A stretch of DNA of 64,000 nucleotides from Lysobacter antibioticus (GCF_001442535.1 NZ_CP013141.1:4037184-4101183), one strand, 5' to 3'. Shown: positions 34,300 to 43,269, counted from the stretch's first letter. The notes: a model not told the origin generated them from the letters alone. Numbers and translations: made by a program.

Positions 34300-34848
34300 T
34301 CAACGGCGCAGCGAGCGCAGCAGCAGCCGATCGATCTCGGCGGTGATCACATCCAGGCCGGCTTGGCCCATGCGCTCGGGCCGGTCGCCCTTGCGCAGCA
34401 TCTGCGCCAGCGACGGCCCGTACAGGCGACGGATTGGGGTGCGCGGCACCCGCTTCGGGCCTGCGATCGGAGTGCGTTCGAAAGCAATGTCGGCGCCGCC
34501 GTGGCGGCGATGGAAGCCGGAACGCTTGAAGCTGCGCCGGCCGCGGACCGCGGTGTAGTCCAGACCGCGGTCATCGGCGCTGCGTTTGGAGGCGAAGTTC
34601 CGCAGACCGACGCCGCGCGCGACGCCGACCAGTTCCATTCCGCTCGCGGTCGTTCGCACGCTCAAGCCTGCGCGGGTACGTGCGGCGGACAGGGTGTACT
34701 CGGCTTGGATATCGCGACGGGCGATCACCGGCCAACGGCGGCGCAACGTGCCCAAGGCTCGCCGCTGAGCCAGAGTGACCTTGGCCGGGATCGCGCTGAT
34801 CCGCCTGGCGGCGTCGAGCACACCATCCGCATCGATAGACAGGTCCAT
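34300..34848 (-). CDS. Minor tail protein Z-like (tail completion)
   Basis: 182 residues, highly basic (AQRRALGTLRRRWPVIARRD; SKRSADDRGLDYTAV; GLDVITAEIDRLLLRSLRR). Matches the prophage minor tail protein Z family, which helps complete the tail end that joins the head. Adjacent to the U-like gene, starting on its last base as in lambda (Z-U). Confidence 0.75.
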   Translation of the reverse strand: MDLSIDADGVLDAARRISAIPAKVTLAQRRALGTLRRRWPVIARRDIQAEYTLSAARTRAGLSVRTTASGMELVGVARGVGLRNFASKRSADDRGLDYTAVRGRRSFKRSGFHRRHGGADIAFERTPIAGPKRVPRTPIRRLYGPSLAQMLRKGDRPERMGQAGLDVITAEIDRLLLRSLRR

Positions 34849-35276
34849 CAGCGGCGATAGCGGATCGTCAGCGCGACCTGGACGGCGACCACCGGCAGCC
34901 CTTCGGGCCGATCAAGGAACACGATGTCCTCGACCTGCACCGGCAGACCGTTCGGCAACGGTAGCCAGTCAGCCAGCGCGTCTTCGATGTCCGCAGCGAT
35001 CGCATGCGACCGGGCATGGGCGTCGACCAGCGACGCCGGCACGGTTGCTTCGACCAGCGCCTGTAGCAATCGATGCTGACCATGGGGTTTGCTGGCATCG
35101 CGCTGGATAGCCAAAGCCGCCAGGGTCAGGCCGAGCGCATCGTCGTCGGGATGTTGGGCCGGCTCCAGCGCGACCGCCGAACCGATGTTGGTTCGATAGT
35201 CGCGATCGGTACGGATGTCGGTCAACCGTTCGGCGATCCGCTGCAACAAGGTCCAGCTGGAGGCGGGACTAGCCAT
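34848..35276 (-). CDS. Tail terminator protein (gpU-like)
   Basis: 142 residues from ATG 35276. Features: LLQRIAERLTDIRTDRDYRT, IEDALADWLPLPNGLPVQ and a C-terminal beta strand LPVVAVQVALTIRYRR. Small alpha/beta proteins with this opening between head-joining and Z-like genes are tail terminators that cap the tail tube. Starts 7 bp inside the upstream gene. Confidence 0.7.
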   Translation of the reverse strand: MASPASSWTLLQRIAERLTDIRTDRDYRTNIGSAVALEPAQHPDDDALGLTLAALAIQRDASKPHGQHRLLQALVEATVPASLVDAHARSHAIAADIEDALADWLPLPNGLPVQVEDIVFLDRPEGLPVVAVQVALTIRYRR

Positions 35277-35562
35277 GCAGGACGGCTTCGTTGACCAGGC
35301 CGTCGTCCTTGACCATCGCCTCGACCATCTGGGTACGATCGGATAGCGCGACGACGTCGCCGCGCCTGAACACCCACTCCCGATTCCGGGCCAGCACATG
35401 GCGGGATCGGCCGACGACCTGCTGGAACTCTCCGAGACGCTCGACGCCGTCGCGCACCAAAATATGCGATCTCACCGTGTGACCGCCATCGCGTTCAATC
35501 CGCGCGACGACGCCGAGCGTCTCGAAGAGTACATCGTCCATTACCTCGAACGAAGACGTCAT
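35269..35562 (-). CDS. Head-tail joining protein (FII-like position)
   Basis: 97 residues from ATG 35562, which overlaps the capsid stop (ATGA). Contains GVVARIERDGGHTVRSHILV and EWVFRRGDVVALSD, an all-beta pattern typical of small head-tail connector proteins. Identified mainly by size and position between capsid and U-like genes. Confidence 0.65.
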   Translation of the reverse strand: MTSSFEVMDDVLFETLGVVARIERDGGHTVRSHILVRDGVERLGEFQQVVGRSRHVLARNREWVFRRGDVVALSDRTQMVEAMVKDDGLVNEAVLHG

Positions 35563-36566
35563 GCTTTGAGCTTGGGCAGAAGCGCCGGACGATGACACAT
35601 CGGCAGCGGGTTCGATTGGGTATGCAAGTCGGTGCCGCGGTCAAACTTGCGCGGTGCCTGCTTGCTGTAAAGCAATTGGCCCAGGGTATTGACGCTCTCG
35701 TTGAAGTCAGCCGGTGCCACGTAGGTCGCGAAGGTGTCCAAGGTGCCCAGCGGAAAGGCATGCGCCTCGCCCACTTCGATGAAGCGCCGGGTATTCCCCT
35801 CGGCATCGCTGGCTTCGCCGGCATATTCCTCGAATCGAACCCCGGCGAAGCGGAAGTCCGAGCGCATGTCGTCGCGCAGTGCGGCGCCTTCCTGCCAACG
35901 CTGGTAGGCCTCCTGCACTTTCGGGTGTGCGGTGAGCAAGTCATAGAACTCACTCGACACGAGCACATGGATGCCGCTCATGCGCTCGCCTTGAAGCGAC
36001 TTGCTCATGTAGCGCTTCAGTTCGATGCACTTGGCGCGCACATCGGTCTTCGGATCAGCCAGTTGGAACTCGAACGTCTTCGGCGTGATATTGAAGATGT
36101 CGAACAGGTTTGCGAGCTCGCTGCCGTCCGCGTCGAGGATGACGCCCTTGAGCGCGCCGATCCGCAGGTGTTCGAGCGTGATCGAGTGCTTATTGCGCAT
36201 TGTCTGGAGGTGGTCGGCCATCACACCCGCGACCGTTTGCAGCTCGCTCTCCGAGCCAAAGGCGCGAACGCCAATCACCTCTTCAGGCAACACCACGTCG
36301 TCATGCGGGATATGCGGGACGTTGAAGGCGCGAAGGGCACGCTTGCCGCGCTTGCCGACCGTGCCCGGCGAGCCGACCGGCTGGGTGGGCAGCAGCGACA
36401 GCACGCCATTGCGCTCCTCGACCGTGACCTGCCGCGTGCGCACCGGCTTGACCGGGAACAGATTCAGTTCGTCCAGACGGCCGTACTGGTTCGGGAGGAT
36501 GTTGATCGCGGTGGTCAGCGCGCTCATCGAGAACGCGGGGTTGTGGAACGGGTTATTCATCGACAT
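35559..36566 (-). CDS. Major capsid protein (lambda gpE family)
   Basis: 335 residues. The N-terminal SALTTAINILPNQYGRLDEL and VTVEERNGVLSLLPT, then LKGVILDADGSELANLFDIF and HVLVSSEFYDLLTAHPKVQE are typical of the phage capsid E family. The C-terminus ends in a proline-rich stretch (PMCHRPALLPKLKA). It forms the HK97-fold shell. Preceded by the D-like decoration gene, 3 bp away. Confidence 0.92.
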   Translation of the reverse strand: MSMNNPFHNPAFSMSALTTAINILPNQYGRLDELNLFPVKPVRTRQVTVEERNGVLSLLPTQPVGSPGTVGKRGKRALRAFNVPHIPHDDVVLPEEVIGVRAFGSESELQTVAGVMADHLQTMRNKHSITLEHLRIGALKGVILDADGSELANLFDIFNITPKTFEFQLADPKTDVRAKCIELKRYMSKSLQGERMSGIHVLVSSEFYDLLTAHPKVQEAYQRWQEGAALRDDMRSDFRFAGVRFEEYAGEASDAEGNTRRFIEVGEAHAFPLGTLDTFATYVAPADFNESVNTLGQLLYSKQAPRKFDRGTDLHTQSNPLPMCHRPALLPKLKA

Positions 36567-36569
36567 GGA

Positions 36570-36962
36570 TCAGACTCCACGGCGCACGAGGACGCCGATA
36601 CCGCGCAGCTGCGCAGTGGCGGCGGCGCGTTGTTCAGGGGTGGCTCGGATCGGCCAGACCAAGGCGTGGTCTGCGACCGTTGCGAGCCGGGCGACGATCA
36701 GGCCGTCCGGACTCGGGTCGGTGGTGGTCGTAATCGGCACGATGGCGACACCGGCGGCGATCTCTCGGCCATCGGTGGCCAGCGGATCGAGCGCGGCAAT
36801 CTCGCCGGTCGCAGTCAGGCGACCGACGACGTGACCGAGCTTGAGCACCTGATCCGCGGCGACGGTGACTTGGTCACGCGAATAGAGGTTGTCGGCTTCG
36901 AACTTGAGCAGATCGCCCAAGTTCTGACCCTCGTGGACCGGCGGGTACGTGGTCAGTCGCAT
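36570..36962 (-). CDS. Head decoration protein (gpD-like)
   Basis: 130 residues from ATG 36962. LLKFEADNLYSRDQVTVAAD, VVGRLTATGEIAALDPLATDG, REIAAGVAIVP match the lambda D family, trimers that stabilise the expanded capsid. Located between the protease and capsid genes as in lambda. Confidence 0.88.
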   Translation of the reverse strand: MRLTTYPPVHEGQNLGDLLKFEADNLYSRDQVTVAADQVLKLGHVVGRLTATGEIAALDPLATDGREIAAGVAIVPITTTTDPSPDGLIVARLATVADHALVWPIRATPEQRAAATAQLRGIGVLVRRGV

Positions 36963-36963
36963 C

Positions 36964-38148
36964 TCAGCGCTCCTTTCGCGCGGCTGCGGCGCGCGCCTTA
37001 ACGGCATTGATCAACGGGTTGTCGTCGAGCGAGACCGCAGTGGTCGCCATCGGCGCGCTCGGCGACAAGTGGCTGGTGATCTCTGCGGAATTGGCTTTGG
37101 CCGCGAGCAAGCGCTGGCGTGCGATGGCGGGGGTAACACCTTCGGCGAGCAGGGTCGCGGTCATCTGCGGCTGGCCGGCCAACTCGCACAGCTCGGCGAT
37201 AGCCAGGGCGTCGCCGCGGACTTGTGCGTGGGCAGCGTCAAGATCAACGACGGCCGGCGCCGTCGCTTCGGGAGTGGACATCGTGGGGGTCTCCATGAAA
37301 GGAAGACGCGCGGTGGCGTCGAGTTCGGTGTGCATTTGCTGTACGGCATCGCTAAGCGTGCCGAGGCGATCGGCCAGGCCGACGTTGATGGCGTCCTGAC
37401 CGAAGTACAGCGCCGCTTCGGTCTTGCGTACGGCCTCGGCGCTGAGACCGCGCTGGTCGGCGACGGTCAGGACAAACAGTTCGTGGAGGCGGTTGACCTC
37501 GGTCTGGATCGAGTTGCGGGCCTCATCGGTCAGCGGACCATGCGGGGTGCCGTCGTTCTTGCGCGCACCCGCGTGGATTGGGGTGAACTTCAACCCCGCG
37601 TTCGTATCCGACTGCGACTGATCGACGTGCAAGGCGATGACGCCGATCGAACCGACACCGGCGGTGCGCGTCAGGAATACGCGGTCGGCGGCACTGGCGA
37701 TCGCGTACGCAGCCGAGAAGGCGGCGTCGTTGGCCACGGCCCAGATCGGCTTGCGGGTTCGGGCCGCATGGATCTGGTCGGCCAGGTCGAACACGCCCGC
37801 GGCTTCGCCGCCGGGGCTGTCGATGTCGAGAACAATGCCGCGGACCGACTCGTCGGCCAACGCCGCATCTAACCGGCGTGCGATCGACTGGTAGCTGGTC
37901 AACCCAGACAGCGCGTCTAATCCAACGGTCCGCTGCACCAGGGTGCCGTGGACCGGAAGGACGAAAATGCCGTTCTGTGTCGGCAGGGTGGATGGAGGTG
38001 TCGGACCCGGCGGCGCCATTTGCGGGGGGGGCACCGTTTGCAACTCGAACTTCGGCGCCAGCACGCCCAGGATCACCTCTAACTTGGCGCGTTGAATGAG
38101 CAGCGGCGTGTTGAATACGCGCGCCGCTAGGTGGGGCAGTCCGGTCAT
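36964..38148 (-). CDS. Head maturation protease, S49/ClpP type, with scaffold-like C-terminus (gpC-like)
   Basis: 394 residues. S49 protease core: GIVLDIDSPGGEAAGVFDLA, then NDAAFSAAYAIASAADRVF with the catalytic Ser in FSAAY, then GVGSIGVIALHVDQS. The last 120 residues are A/T/Q-rich and start near METPTMSTPEATAP; in lambda the same region (Nu3) is translated separately from an internal start as scaffold. Here the two Met codons at the start of that segment could serve. Role: prohead assembly and cleavage of portal and scaffold. Confidence 0.9.
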   Translation of the reverse strand: MTGLPHLAARVFNTPLLIQRAKLEVILGVLAPKFELQTVPPPQMAPPGPTPPSTLPTQNGIFVLPVHGTLVQRTVGLDALSGLTSYQSIARRLDAALADESVRGIVLDIDSPGGEAAGVFDLADQIHAARTRKPIWAVANDAAFSAAYAIASAADRVFLTRTAGVGSIGVIALHVDQSQSDTNAGLKFTPIHAGARKNDGTPHGPLTDEARNSIQTEVNRLHELFVLTVADQRGLSAEAVRKTEAALYFGQDAINVGLADRLGTLSDAVQQMHTELDATARLPFMETPTMSTPEATAPAVVDLDAAHAQVRGDALAIAELCELAGQPQMTATLLAEGVTPAIARQRLLAAKANSAEITSHLSPSAPMATTAVSLDDNPLINAVKARAAAARKER

Positions 38149-39641
38149 GGCGTAGGTTTCGATTCGAGGGCCGGCGTGTCAGCCGGCGGTAGGGCGTGCT
38201 TGACGCCGTTGCGGGCGACGACACGGGGATCGGTGTCGAAGACCAGGCCGAGCGCATCGGCCCGTTCCGCATCGGCGGCAATCTCGCGGTCGATGGTCTC
38301 GGCGTCGTAGCCGGAACTGGCGATGGCTTCGGAGCGCGAAAGGAGCCCCGCCCGGATGGCCAGGATCATCGCGTTGAACTCCTTCTCCGGATCGACCCAG
38401 CTCCAGCCCTGCGGCACCCATTTGCAGACGCGGTATTCGCGCTTACGCCGCCGGTAGCCGGGCAGTTCGATCGCACCCGACAGCACTGCCGCATCGACGA
38501 ACGCATTCCAGATCGGCCGGCACAGCTGATAGACCAGCACCGCGTGCTGGACCATTTCGCAGCGGCGCCGAAATTCGAGTAGGCCGGCCCGGATCGACGA
38601 GTAGTTCACCCCCGACAGGTCGCCGGTCAGCTGCTCGTAGGTGATGCCAATCGCGGCGGCGACGGCGCGGAACTGGGCGCGCAGGAACGGGTCGTAGCTC
38701 GACCCCACATCGGCCGGCTGCGAGAAAGTGACGTTCTCGCCGGCCTCCAGAATCTGTAACGTGCCCGGTTCCAAACCGAGCGGTGCATTGCCGGATTCGT
38801 CGGGCGGCCCGTCGCCGGGTAAGGGGTCTTCTGGGCCGTCTCGGGTGATGAAGCCGGCGAACATCGCGGCGGTCTTCTTGCGAACCAACTCGGCGTCGTC
38901 GTACTGGTCCAGCTCGTTGAGCTTGACCAGCGCGCGCGCCAACCACGGCTCTCCACGGATCTGCCCCGGGCGCAGCGGCCGGAAGATATGGAGGATCTCC
39001 GACGCCGGCACCCGGAACGTTTCCATCCCGCCATGGCGCGACATCGGCGCCATCGCCCCGTCCTGCGGGTGTGACAGATACAGGTGGTACGCCACGCGTC
39101 GACCGAGCCGATCGAACTCGATGCCGGCCCGGGTCAGGTTGCCGTTCGGCTCCTCCCGATTAAGCGACATCGGCAGGTGCTCGGGTTCGAGCACCTGCAA
39201 TTGGAGCGGCACGACCAGGCCGTCTTCGTCACGACGCGGACGCAAGCGCACCAGGCACTCGCCCCCCTCCAGCAGCGCGCGGCAGGCCAGGGCTTGCAGG
39301 CCATACAGATCGGTCAGCCCGGCCGCATCGGCCTCGTCGCACCAATCCCGCCACAGCGCTTGCAACGCTTCGCGTTGCGGTTGATCAGCGAGCAAGGACT
39401 GCGGCTTGATGCCCGTGCCGACCGCGTTTGCGACGAACGCTTCGACCGCGGCATTGGCCCAAGCGTTGCGGCGGACCAGGTCGCGCGAGCGCACCCGCAA
39501 CGCGTCGCCGGTCGCCAGCAACGCAGCCACGGCACCCGGGTTGCTGGGTTGCCAGGCGGTCGAGCGACGGCCGTAGCCCGATGCTTCATGCACGGGCGAG
39601 CCTCCGAACATCGAGGTTCGGAGGCGGGACCACCAACTCAT
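38145..39641 (-). CDS. Portal protein (lambda gpB family)
   Basis: 498 residues. YGRRSTAWQPSNPGAVAALL, RDLVRRNAWANAAVEAFVAN, ILHIFRPLRPGQIRGEPWLA, and TYEQLTGDLSGVNYSSIRAG are hallmarks of lambda-type portal proteins, which form the dodecameric DNA gate. Overlaps the protease gene by 4 bp and touches the W-like gene stop. Confidence 0.93.
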   Translation of the reverse strand: MSWWSRLRTSMFGGSPVHEASGYGRRSTAWQPSNPGAVAALLATGDALRVRSRDLVRRNAWANAAVEAFVANAVGTGIKPQSLLADQPQREALQALWRDWCDEADAAGLTDLYGLQALACRALLEGGECLVRLRPRRDEDGLVVPLQLQVLEPEHLPMSLNREEPNGNLTRAGIEFDRLGRRVAYHLYLSHPQDGAMAPMSRHGGMETFRVPASEILHIFRPLRPGQIRGEPWLARALVKLNELDQYDDAELVRKKTAAMFAGFITRDGPEDPLPGDGPPDESGNAPLGLEPGTLQILEAGENVTFSQPADVGSSYDPFLRAQFRAVAAAIGITYEQLTGDLSGVNYSSIRAGLLEFRRRCEMVQHAVLVYQLCRPIWNAFVDAAVLSGAIELPGYRRRKREYRVCKWVPQGWSWVDPEKEFNAMILAIRAGLLSRSEAIASSGYDAETIDREIAADAERADALGLVFDTDPRVVARNGVKHALPPADTPALESKPTP

Positions 39642-39859
39642 CAGAATCCTTTGTTCGTGGTCACCCGCAAACGGCGGACGCGGCGTGGCTGGCTTTCGGT
39701 GCCGGCGAGCGCGGCTTCGATCTCGCGGATCGCGGCCAGCAGTTCATCGACGCTGCGGTACTCGACCAGGCGGTCGCCGAAGCTGACGCGGCGCTCGCCG
39801 CGGGCAAGCGCCGCCCTGAGCGCTTTGAGCTGCTCATGGGTATAGGGAAGATCAGACAT
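39641..39859 (-). CDS. Head-tail joining protein gpW-like
   Basis: 72 residues; THEQLKALRAALARGERRVSF followed by RLVEYRSVDELLAAIREIEA fits the phage gpW family (helix-hairpin-helix), which binds the portal after packaging. Stop overlaps the portal start. Confidence 0.85.
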   Translation of the reverse strand: MSDLPYTHEQLKALRAALARGERRVSFGDRLVEYRSVDELLAAIREIEAALAGTESQPRRVRRLRVTTNKGF

Positions 39860-39885
39860 TGAGAAAATCGAGAGACAGAAACGAC

Positions 39886-39908
39886 GAAGCCGCCCAGCGG
39901 GCGGCTTC
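39886..39908 (-). terminator. Bidirectional terminator-like hairpin upstream of the gpW-like gene
   Basis: 10-bp stem GAAGCCGCCC / GGGCGGCTTC with a 3-nt loop. T-rich stretches follow on both strands (TTTCATG on plus; GTCGTTTCTGTC on minus). It lies between the 97-residue gene and the W-like gene, so it may reduce late read-through. Confidence 0.65.
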
Positions 39909-39959
39909 TTTCATGAGGGGGTATTCGCGCCTCGACCGCAGGGTCGGGCTCCTCTCGCG

Positions 39960-40253
39960 CTACCGGACCGGCTGGCGGTTCAGGAGCTCATATCCACGAA
40001 GCAATGAGGCGCGCGCTTCGTTGAAGGTAAACAGATCCATATAGAACGCCACGCCGATTTCGGTATCGGGGTGATTGATGCTGGTGGCGGTGTTGTAGCC
40101 CCGCAGCCCTTCTCGTCTTAGCAGGGCGTCCAGCTCACTCAGACGCTTACGAACCTCAACCCGCCCGCCTTGAATCCCGATCAATCCGTCGTCCACCAGG
40201 TCTTGCAGCATGTCCTTGACGTCGGTACTGCCCTTGAAGAATGTCGGGATCAT
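39960..40253 (-). CDS. Hypothetical protein between terminase and gpW-like genes
   Basis: 97 residues from ATG 40253. Begins MIPTFFKGSTDVKDMLQDLV, then VEVRKRLSELDALLRREGL and ends in a helical FNEARASLLRGYELLNRQPV. No signal or membrane segment. Not recognised. It is an insertion relative to lambda, where W follows A directly, and is flanked by a hairpin downstream. Confidence 0.65.
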   Translation of the reverse strand: MIPTFFKGSTDVKDMLQDLVDDGLIGIQGGRVEVRKRLSELDALLRREGLRGYNTATSINHPDTEIGVAFYMDLFTFNEARASLLRGYELLNRQPVR

Positions 40254-40317
40254 GAGTCCGCTCCTTGAGTATTCTATGTGCGCCGTCCTATCGGCTCCCG
40301 CCGATTGGCACCACCCA

Positions 40318-42264
40318 TCATGCACCGAGCCATTGGCTTCGCACCAGCCTGCGCGATCGATGCCTGGATGCGACGGTACTGGCTCCTGTAATCGTGTGGC
40401 TATGGGGGATATCCCTCAACGGCTCAGTGTCCACTGATGCACAGTTCTTCACGATCTTTAGACTTCGCTCGAGCTCGACCCAATGCCGCTCCTCGAAGCG
40501 ATCGACGCCCGCCTGCATAGCCGCGGCGCGTGCCATGACGTAGCAGTCCAACGCCTCGTTCCGATCCCGTCGCTTCTCCCACGTCCGAACGGGGTAGCCG
40601 TGGCGGTCCCGGCGGCTGATCAAGTGTTCGGCCGTCAACTGCTGCAAGAATTCGCCGTCGATCTTCGGCAGATGGACGTAGCCGGCCGGAAATGCCGGCT
40701 GCCCGTCCGGACCGATCTCGATCGACAAACGCAGGGCGTTGTAGAACTCCAGTTTGGCGATGCCGCCCGCGACCGCGAACAGCTTCAGGCCACGGCGCAA
40801 CCGCTTGCCCGGCACGCTGACGTCGACGGCGGTCGGAGTGCCGATCAATGCGGCGCCGCTGCCGACGCCTTTCATCGGCAACAGTCGCGGATCGCCGACA
40901 CTGCGCGCGAAGGCATAGGCCTCCTGCGTTGCAAAGCCCGTATCCAGGCCCAGCCGGGTCAACGGCAGCAGCACGCCGCTGGCGTGGGTCCAGTGCTCCG
41001 ACAGGATCGCGCCCAGCTGATTCCAGACCGCGGCGCGAGCGGTGTCGCCCATCAGCACCCGGTGCTCAACCAGCCAGGTCTCGCGACCCCGGCCAAAAGC
41101 CCAGACCGACACCTCGATCCGGTCCTTCTGGATGTCGGCGCCGCCGGTCAGCAACAAGCCACCCACGGGCACGGTACCGATCCGATACTCCTCACGGCGC
41201 TCCAGCAGGCGTTCCCAATCCGGGGCCTCGCCTTCTTCTTCCCAGGTCTCGCCGAGCTCGGTGTTCTTGAACGCCTTCAGCGCCGTCGCCGAACCTTGAG
41301 CCGACTCCCAGGCGGCGGCGATGTCGGCCCAGCTGCGCCAGCCCACCGGGGAGTACAGCGACGACAAGTGGTAGCCGGCGGTCTTGCCTTTGTTCTTCGG
41401 CGCCGTGGCGATCCAGCGACCCGCCGCCAGCATTGCGGTCTTGTGATGCTCACCGATCGGCTGCTCGCAGGCCTCGCAGATATAGCGCGCAGACCGCGGG
41501 TCGCCCCAGGTCCAGCGCAGCTGCTCGAACCGCAGCCATTGCTCGTGGGCGCAGTGCGGACACGGCACAAAGTACCGGCGTTGGTCGGAGGCCAGGTACT
41601 CGCGTTCGATGGTGCTGGCGCCGGCAATCGTCGGCGTCGAGACCAGCAGGATCTTGCGGCGGGTGAAGGTACGGGTACGGGCCTCGGCCAGCGCTACCGC
41701 ATCGCCTTCGCCCTCGACGTCGCGCGGGTAGCCGTCCACTTCGTCCAGAAAGAGGTAGCGCACCGGCATGGAGCGCAGGCCGACCGCGCTGTTCGCCCCG
41801 GTCAGGACCAGGACGCCGCCGCGGAACTCCTTGGCCAGGATCGTGTTGCCGGCATCGCGCGCACGCGAGGGCGCGATACGCTCACGCAACGACGGCGATT
41901 CCTCGATCAGCGGGTCGATGCGCTGTTTCGAGTTGCGCTTGGCCATTTCGACCGTGGGCGCCACGGCCATCATCGGGCCTGGCGCGCAGGCGATGACGTA
42001 GCCGATCCAGTTATTGCCGCACTCGGTGCCGCCGACCTGCGCGCCCTTCATGAAGACAACGCGCTCCGTCGCCGAGGCCGGCGACAGGTCGTTCATGATG
42101 TCGCGCAGGTACGGCGTGCGCGCGGTGCGCCAGCGACCCGGCTCCGACGACGAAGTGCTCGACAGCACCCGATCCCGGTCGGCCCAATCGGACACGTCTA
42201 GAAACGGATCGGGCGTCAAGCCATCGCGCCACGCCTTCTCAACGTGGTCGAAGCCGTCGTACAA
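40318..42264 (-). CDS. Terminase large subunit (GpA family)
   Basis: 648 residues. ATPase domain with Walker A-like VVFMKGAQVGGTEC, Walker B YLFLDEVDGYP and motif III KILLVSTPT. A zinc-finger-like segment CPHC...CEAC follows (about residues 215-245), typical of GpA terminases. Nuclease domain with GGADIQKDRIEVSVWAFG and LDTGFATQEAYAF. It packages and cuts concatemeric DNA at cos sites. The C-terminal 40 residues after ERSLKIVKN are unusual and may be variable. Confidence 0.93.
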   Translation of the reverse strand: MYDGFDHVEKAWRDGLTPDPFLDVSDWADRDRVLSSTSSSEPGRWRTARTPYLRDIMNDLSPASATERVVFMKGAQVGGTECGNNWIGYVIACAPGPMMAVAPTVEMAKRNSKQRIDPLIEESPSLRERIAPSRARDAGNTILAKEFRGGVLVLTGANSAVGLRSMPVRYLFLDEVDGYPRDVEGEGDAVALAEARTRTFTRRKILLVSTPTIAGASTIEREYLASDQRRYFVPCPHCAHEQWLRFEQLRWTWGDPRSARYICEACEQPIGEHHKTAMLAAGRWIATAPKNKGKTAGYHLSSLYSPVGWRSWADIAAAWESAQGSATALKAFKNTELGETWEEEGEAPDWERLLERREEYRIGTVPVGGLLLTGGADIQKDRIEVSVWAFGRGRETWLVEHRVLMGDTARAAVWNQLGAILSEHWTHASGVLLPLTRLGLDTGFATQEAYAFARSVGDPRLLPMKGVGSGAALIGTPTAVDVSVPGKRLRRGLKLFAVAGGIAKLEFYNALRLSIEIGPDGQPAFPAGYVHLPKIDGEFLQQLTAEHLISRRDRHGYPVRTWEKRRDRNEALDCYVMARAAAMQAGVDRFEERHWVELERSLKIVKNCASVDTEPLRDIPHSHTITGASTVASRHRSRRLVRSQWLGA

Positions 42265-42267
42265 GAA

Positions 42268-42816
42268 TTAGTCCAATCGGGCGTTGAACTCCGCGAGTTC
42301 GGTCAGGTGCTGTCGCACTTCGCGCTCCAGCGCGACATGCATGGTGTGTGGGTCAATGCCCAGCTCTGCCGCGAGCATCGAGCTGATCCGCGCCGGCCAG
42401 TTCAGCCAGGCATCGCGCTCGGCCCGCGCCAGCGCGAACACCTGCGCCATCGCCTGTGCACGATCGATCAACTCACCCTTGAGCTGGGCGATGCGCAGCT
42501 TGTGGTGCTGCGCCTTGAGCACCTCATTGGCGGTGCGAGCCTGCGCGTAGGTGTTGCTGCCGCTCTTGGTACCTACCGGCGCCATGCCGGCCGTATCGTC
42601 CTCGGCGGCGGTTGCCGCGCGCGTCCGCGCCTGCCGCGCGGGCACGGCCAGGGGCGGGTCCGGCGCGCGGGTGCTAGCCGCCCACTCGGCGTCGGCGCGC
42701 GCGGGGTTGATGGTGCCATCCGCCTCGGCGGTGATGCGGCCGGAGGTGATGGCTTTGCGTACCGCCGTGTCCGACACGCCCCGATGACGGCCGTAGGCGC
42801 GGATGGAAATTCCCAC
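42268..42816 (-). CDS. Terminase small subunit (Nu1-like)
   Basis: 182 residues. An N-terminal winged-helix DNA-binding domain (SIRAYGRHRGVSDTAVRKAI) with GRITAEADGTINPARADAEW, then a basic A/R linker and a C-terminal helical part (RAERDAWLNWPARISSMLAA) that contacts the large subunit. It recognises the packaging site. Stop 4 bp before the large subunit. Confidence 0.85.
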   Translation of the reverse strand: MGISIRAYGRHRGVSDTAVRKAITSGRITAEADGTINPARADAEWAASTRAPDPPLAVPARQARTRAATAAEDDTAGMAPVGTKSGSNTYAQARTANEVLKAQHHKLRIAQLKGELIDRAQAMAQVFALARAERDAWLNWPARISSMLAAELGIDPHTMHVALEREVRQHLTELAEFNARLD

Positions 42817-42841
42817 AATAGAAGCAGTCGAATCCGGTGCC

Positions 42842-42855
42842 CGCCGGGCCCGGCG
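42842..42855. other. Perfect 14-bp GC palindrome upstream of the terminase genes (cos candidate)
   Basis: CGCCGGGCCCGGCG, 26 bp upstream of the small-terminase start and followed by CGGAGGTTAG. In cos phages the cohesive-end site lies in this position and has near-dyad GC sequence. The call rests on position and symmetry only. Confidence 0.35.
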
Positions 42856-42883
42856 CGGAGGTTAGTGAAGGCGAAGCACGCAA

Positions 42884-42910
42884 ACCCCAGCGCCCATGGG
42901 GCGCTGGGGT
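42884..42910 (-). terminator. CCCCAGCG-core terminator, cassette unit 1
   Basis: 12-bp stem beginning ACCCCAGCGCCC, 3-nt loop. It ends the first family B/A unit, just upstream of the terminase genes. T-rich flank on the plus side (TTTTCCC) and TTTG on the minus side. Confidence 0.75.
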
Positions 42911-42924
42911 TTTCCCACTCCGCG

Positions 42925-43176
42925 TTAGGGAACCGCCGCCGCCTCGTTGACCTCGTCCAGAATCGCGAACCAATCGGGTTCGCTCGGCAGTTCAATACGC
43001 GCGTGCTCGCACAGCATCTTCACGATTGCCCAGCAGCTAGACGCCATTGTTCGTGCCGCCAATAGGTCGTCCAACTCCAGCTGCAAGGTGTCGTCCCAGC
43101 GCAGTAACTCATGCAGGCAAACCTCGAATCGCTCTAACTGCTTAGCCGTACTGCGAAAGTCCCGGTGTTCACTCAT
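42925..43176 (-). CDS. Family A small protein, copy 1
   Basis: 83 residues from ATG 43176. MSEHRDFRSTAKQLERFEVC, then LELDDLLAARTMASSCWAIV, KMLCEHARIELPSEPDWFAIL. It aligns with the products at 43989, 45151, 46246 and the first half of 47329: a helix ending in Cys, an (L)xxxELxAAxxLAxxCxxIxxLLxE core, and an acidic D-hydrophobic tail ending with LN-like residues. This is the most diverged copy. Preceded 40 nt upstream by a copy of the shared promoter element and followed by a terminator. An in-frame upstream ATG (43218) lies within the promoter element and is probably not used. Function unknown. Confidence 0.75.
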   Translation of the reverse strand: MSEHRDFRSTAKQLERFEVCLHELLRWDDTLQLELDDLLAARTMASSCWAIVKMLCEHARIELPSEPDWFAILDEVNEAAAVP

Positions 43177-43193
43177 AGTCGCGTGCCTCGTTG

Positions 43194-43245
43194 CGCCGCG
43201 TTGATGCGGCGACGACATGAACGCTTCATTCCGAGCAGAAGCCAA
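43194..43245 (-). promoter_or_regulatory. Shared promoter-like element, copy 1
   Basis: TTGGCT (43245-43240), 17-bp spacer, GTTCAT (43222-43217), then hairpin CGCCGC-ATCAAC-GCGGCG (43211-43194). Gene start 40 nt beyond GTTCAT. Confidence 0.75.
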
Positions 43246-43269
43246 GCAGTTTCGGGCGTTCTCGCGAAC

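Noticed and set aside
35592..37001. 469-codon plus-strand frame opposite capsid and decoration genes
   Set aside because: Spans three well-supported minus-strand genes and has no recognisable domain.
40483..42201. 572-codon plus-strand frame opposite the large terminase
   Set aside because: Antisense shadow of a well-supported gene, very rich in R, Q, A and H, no start signal.
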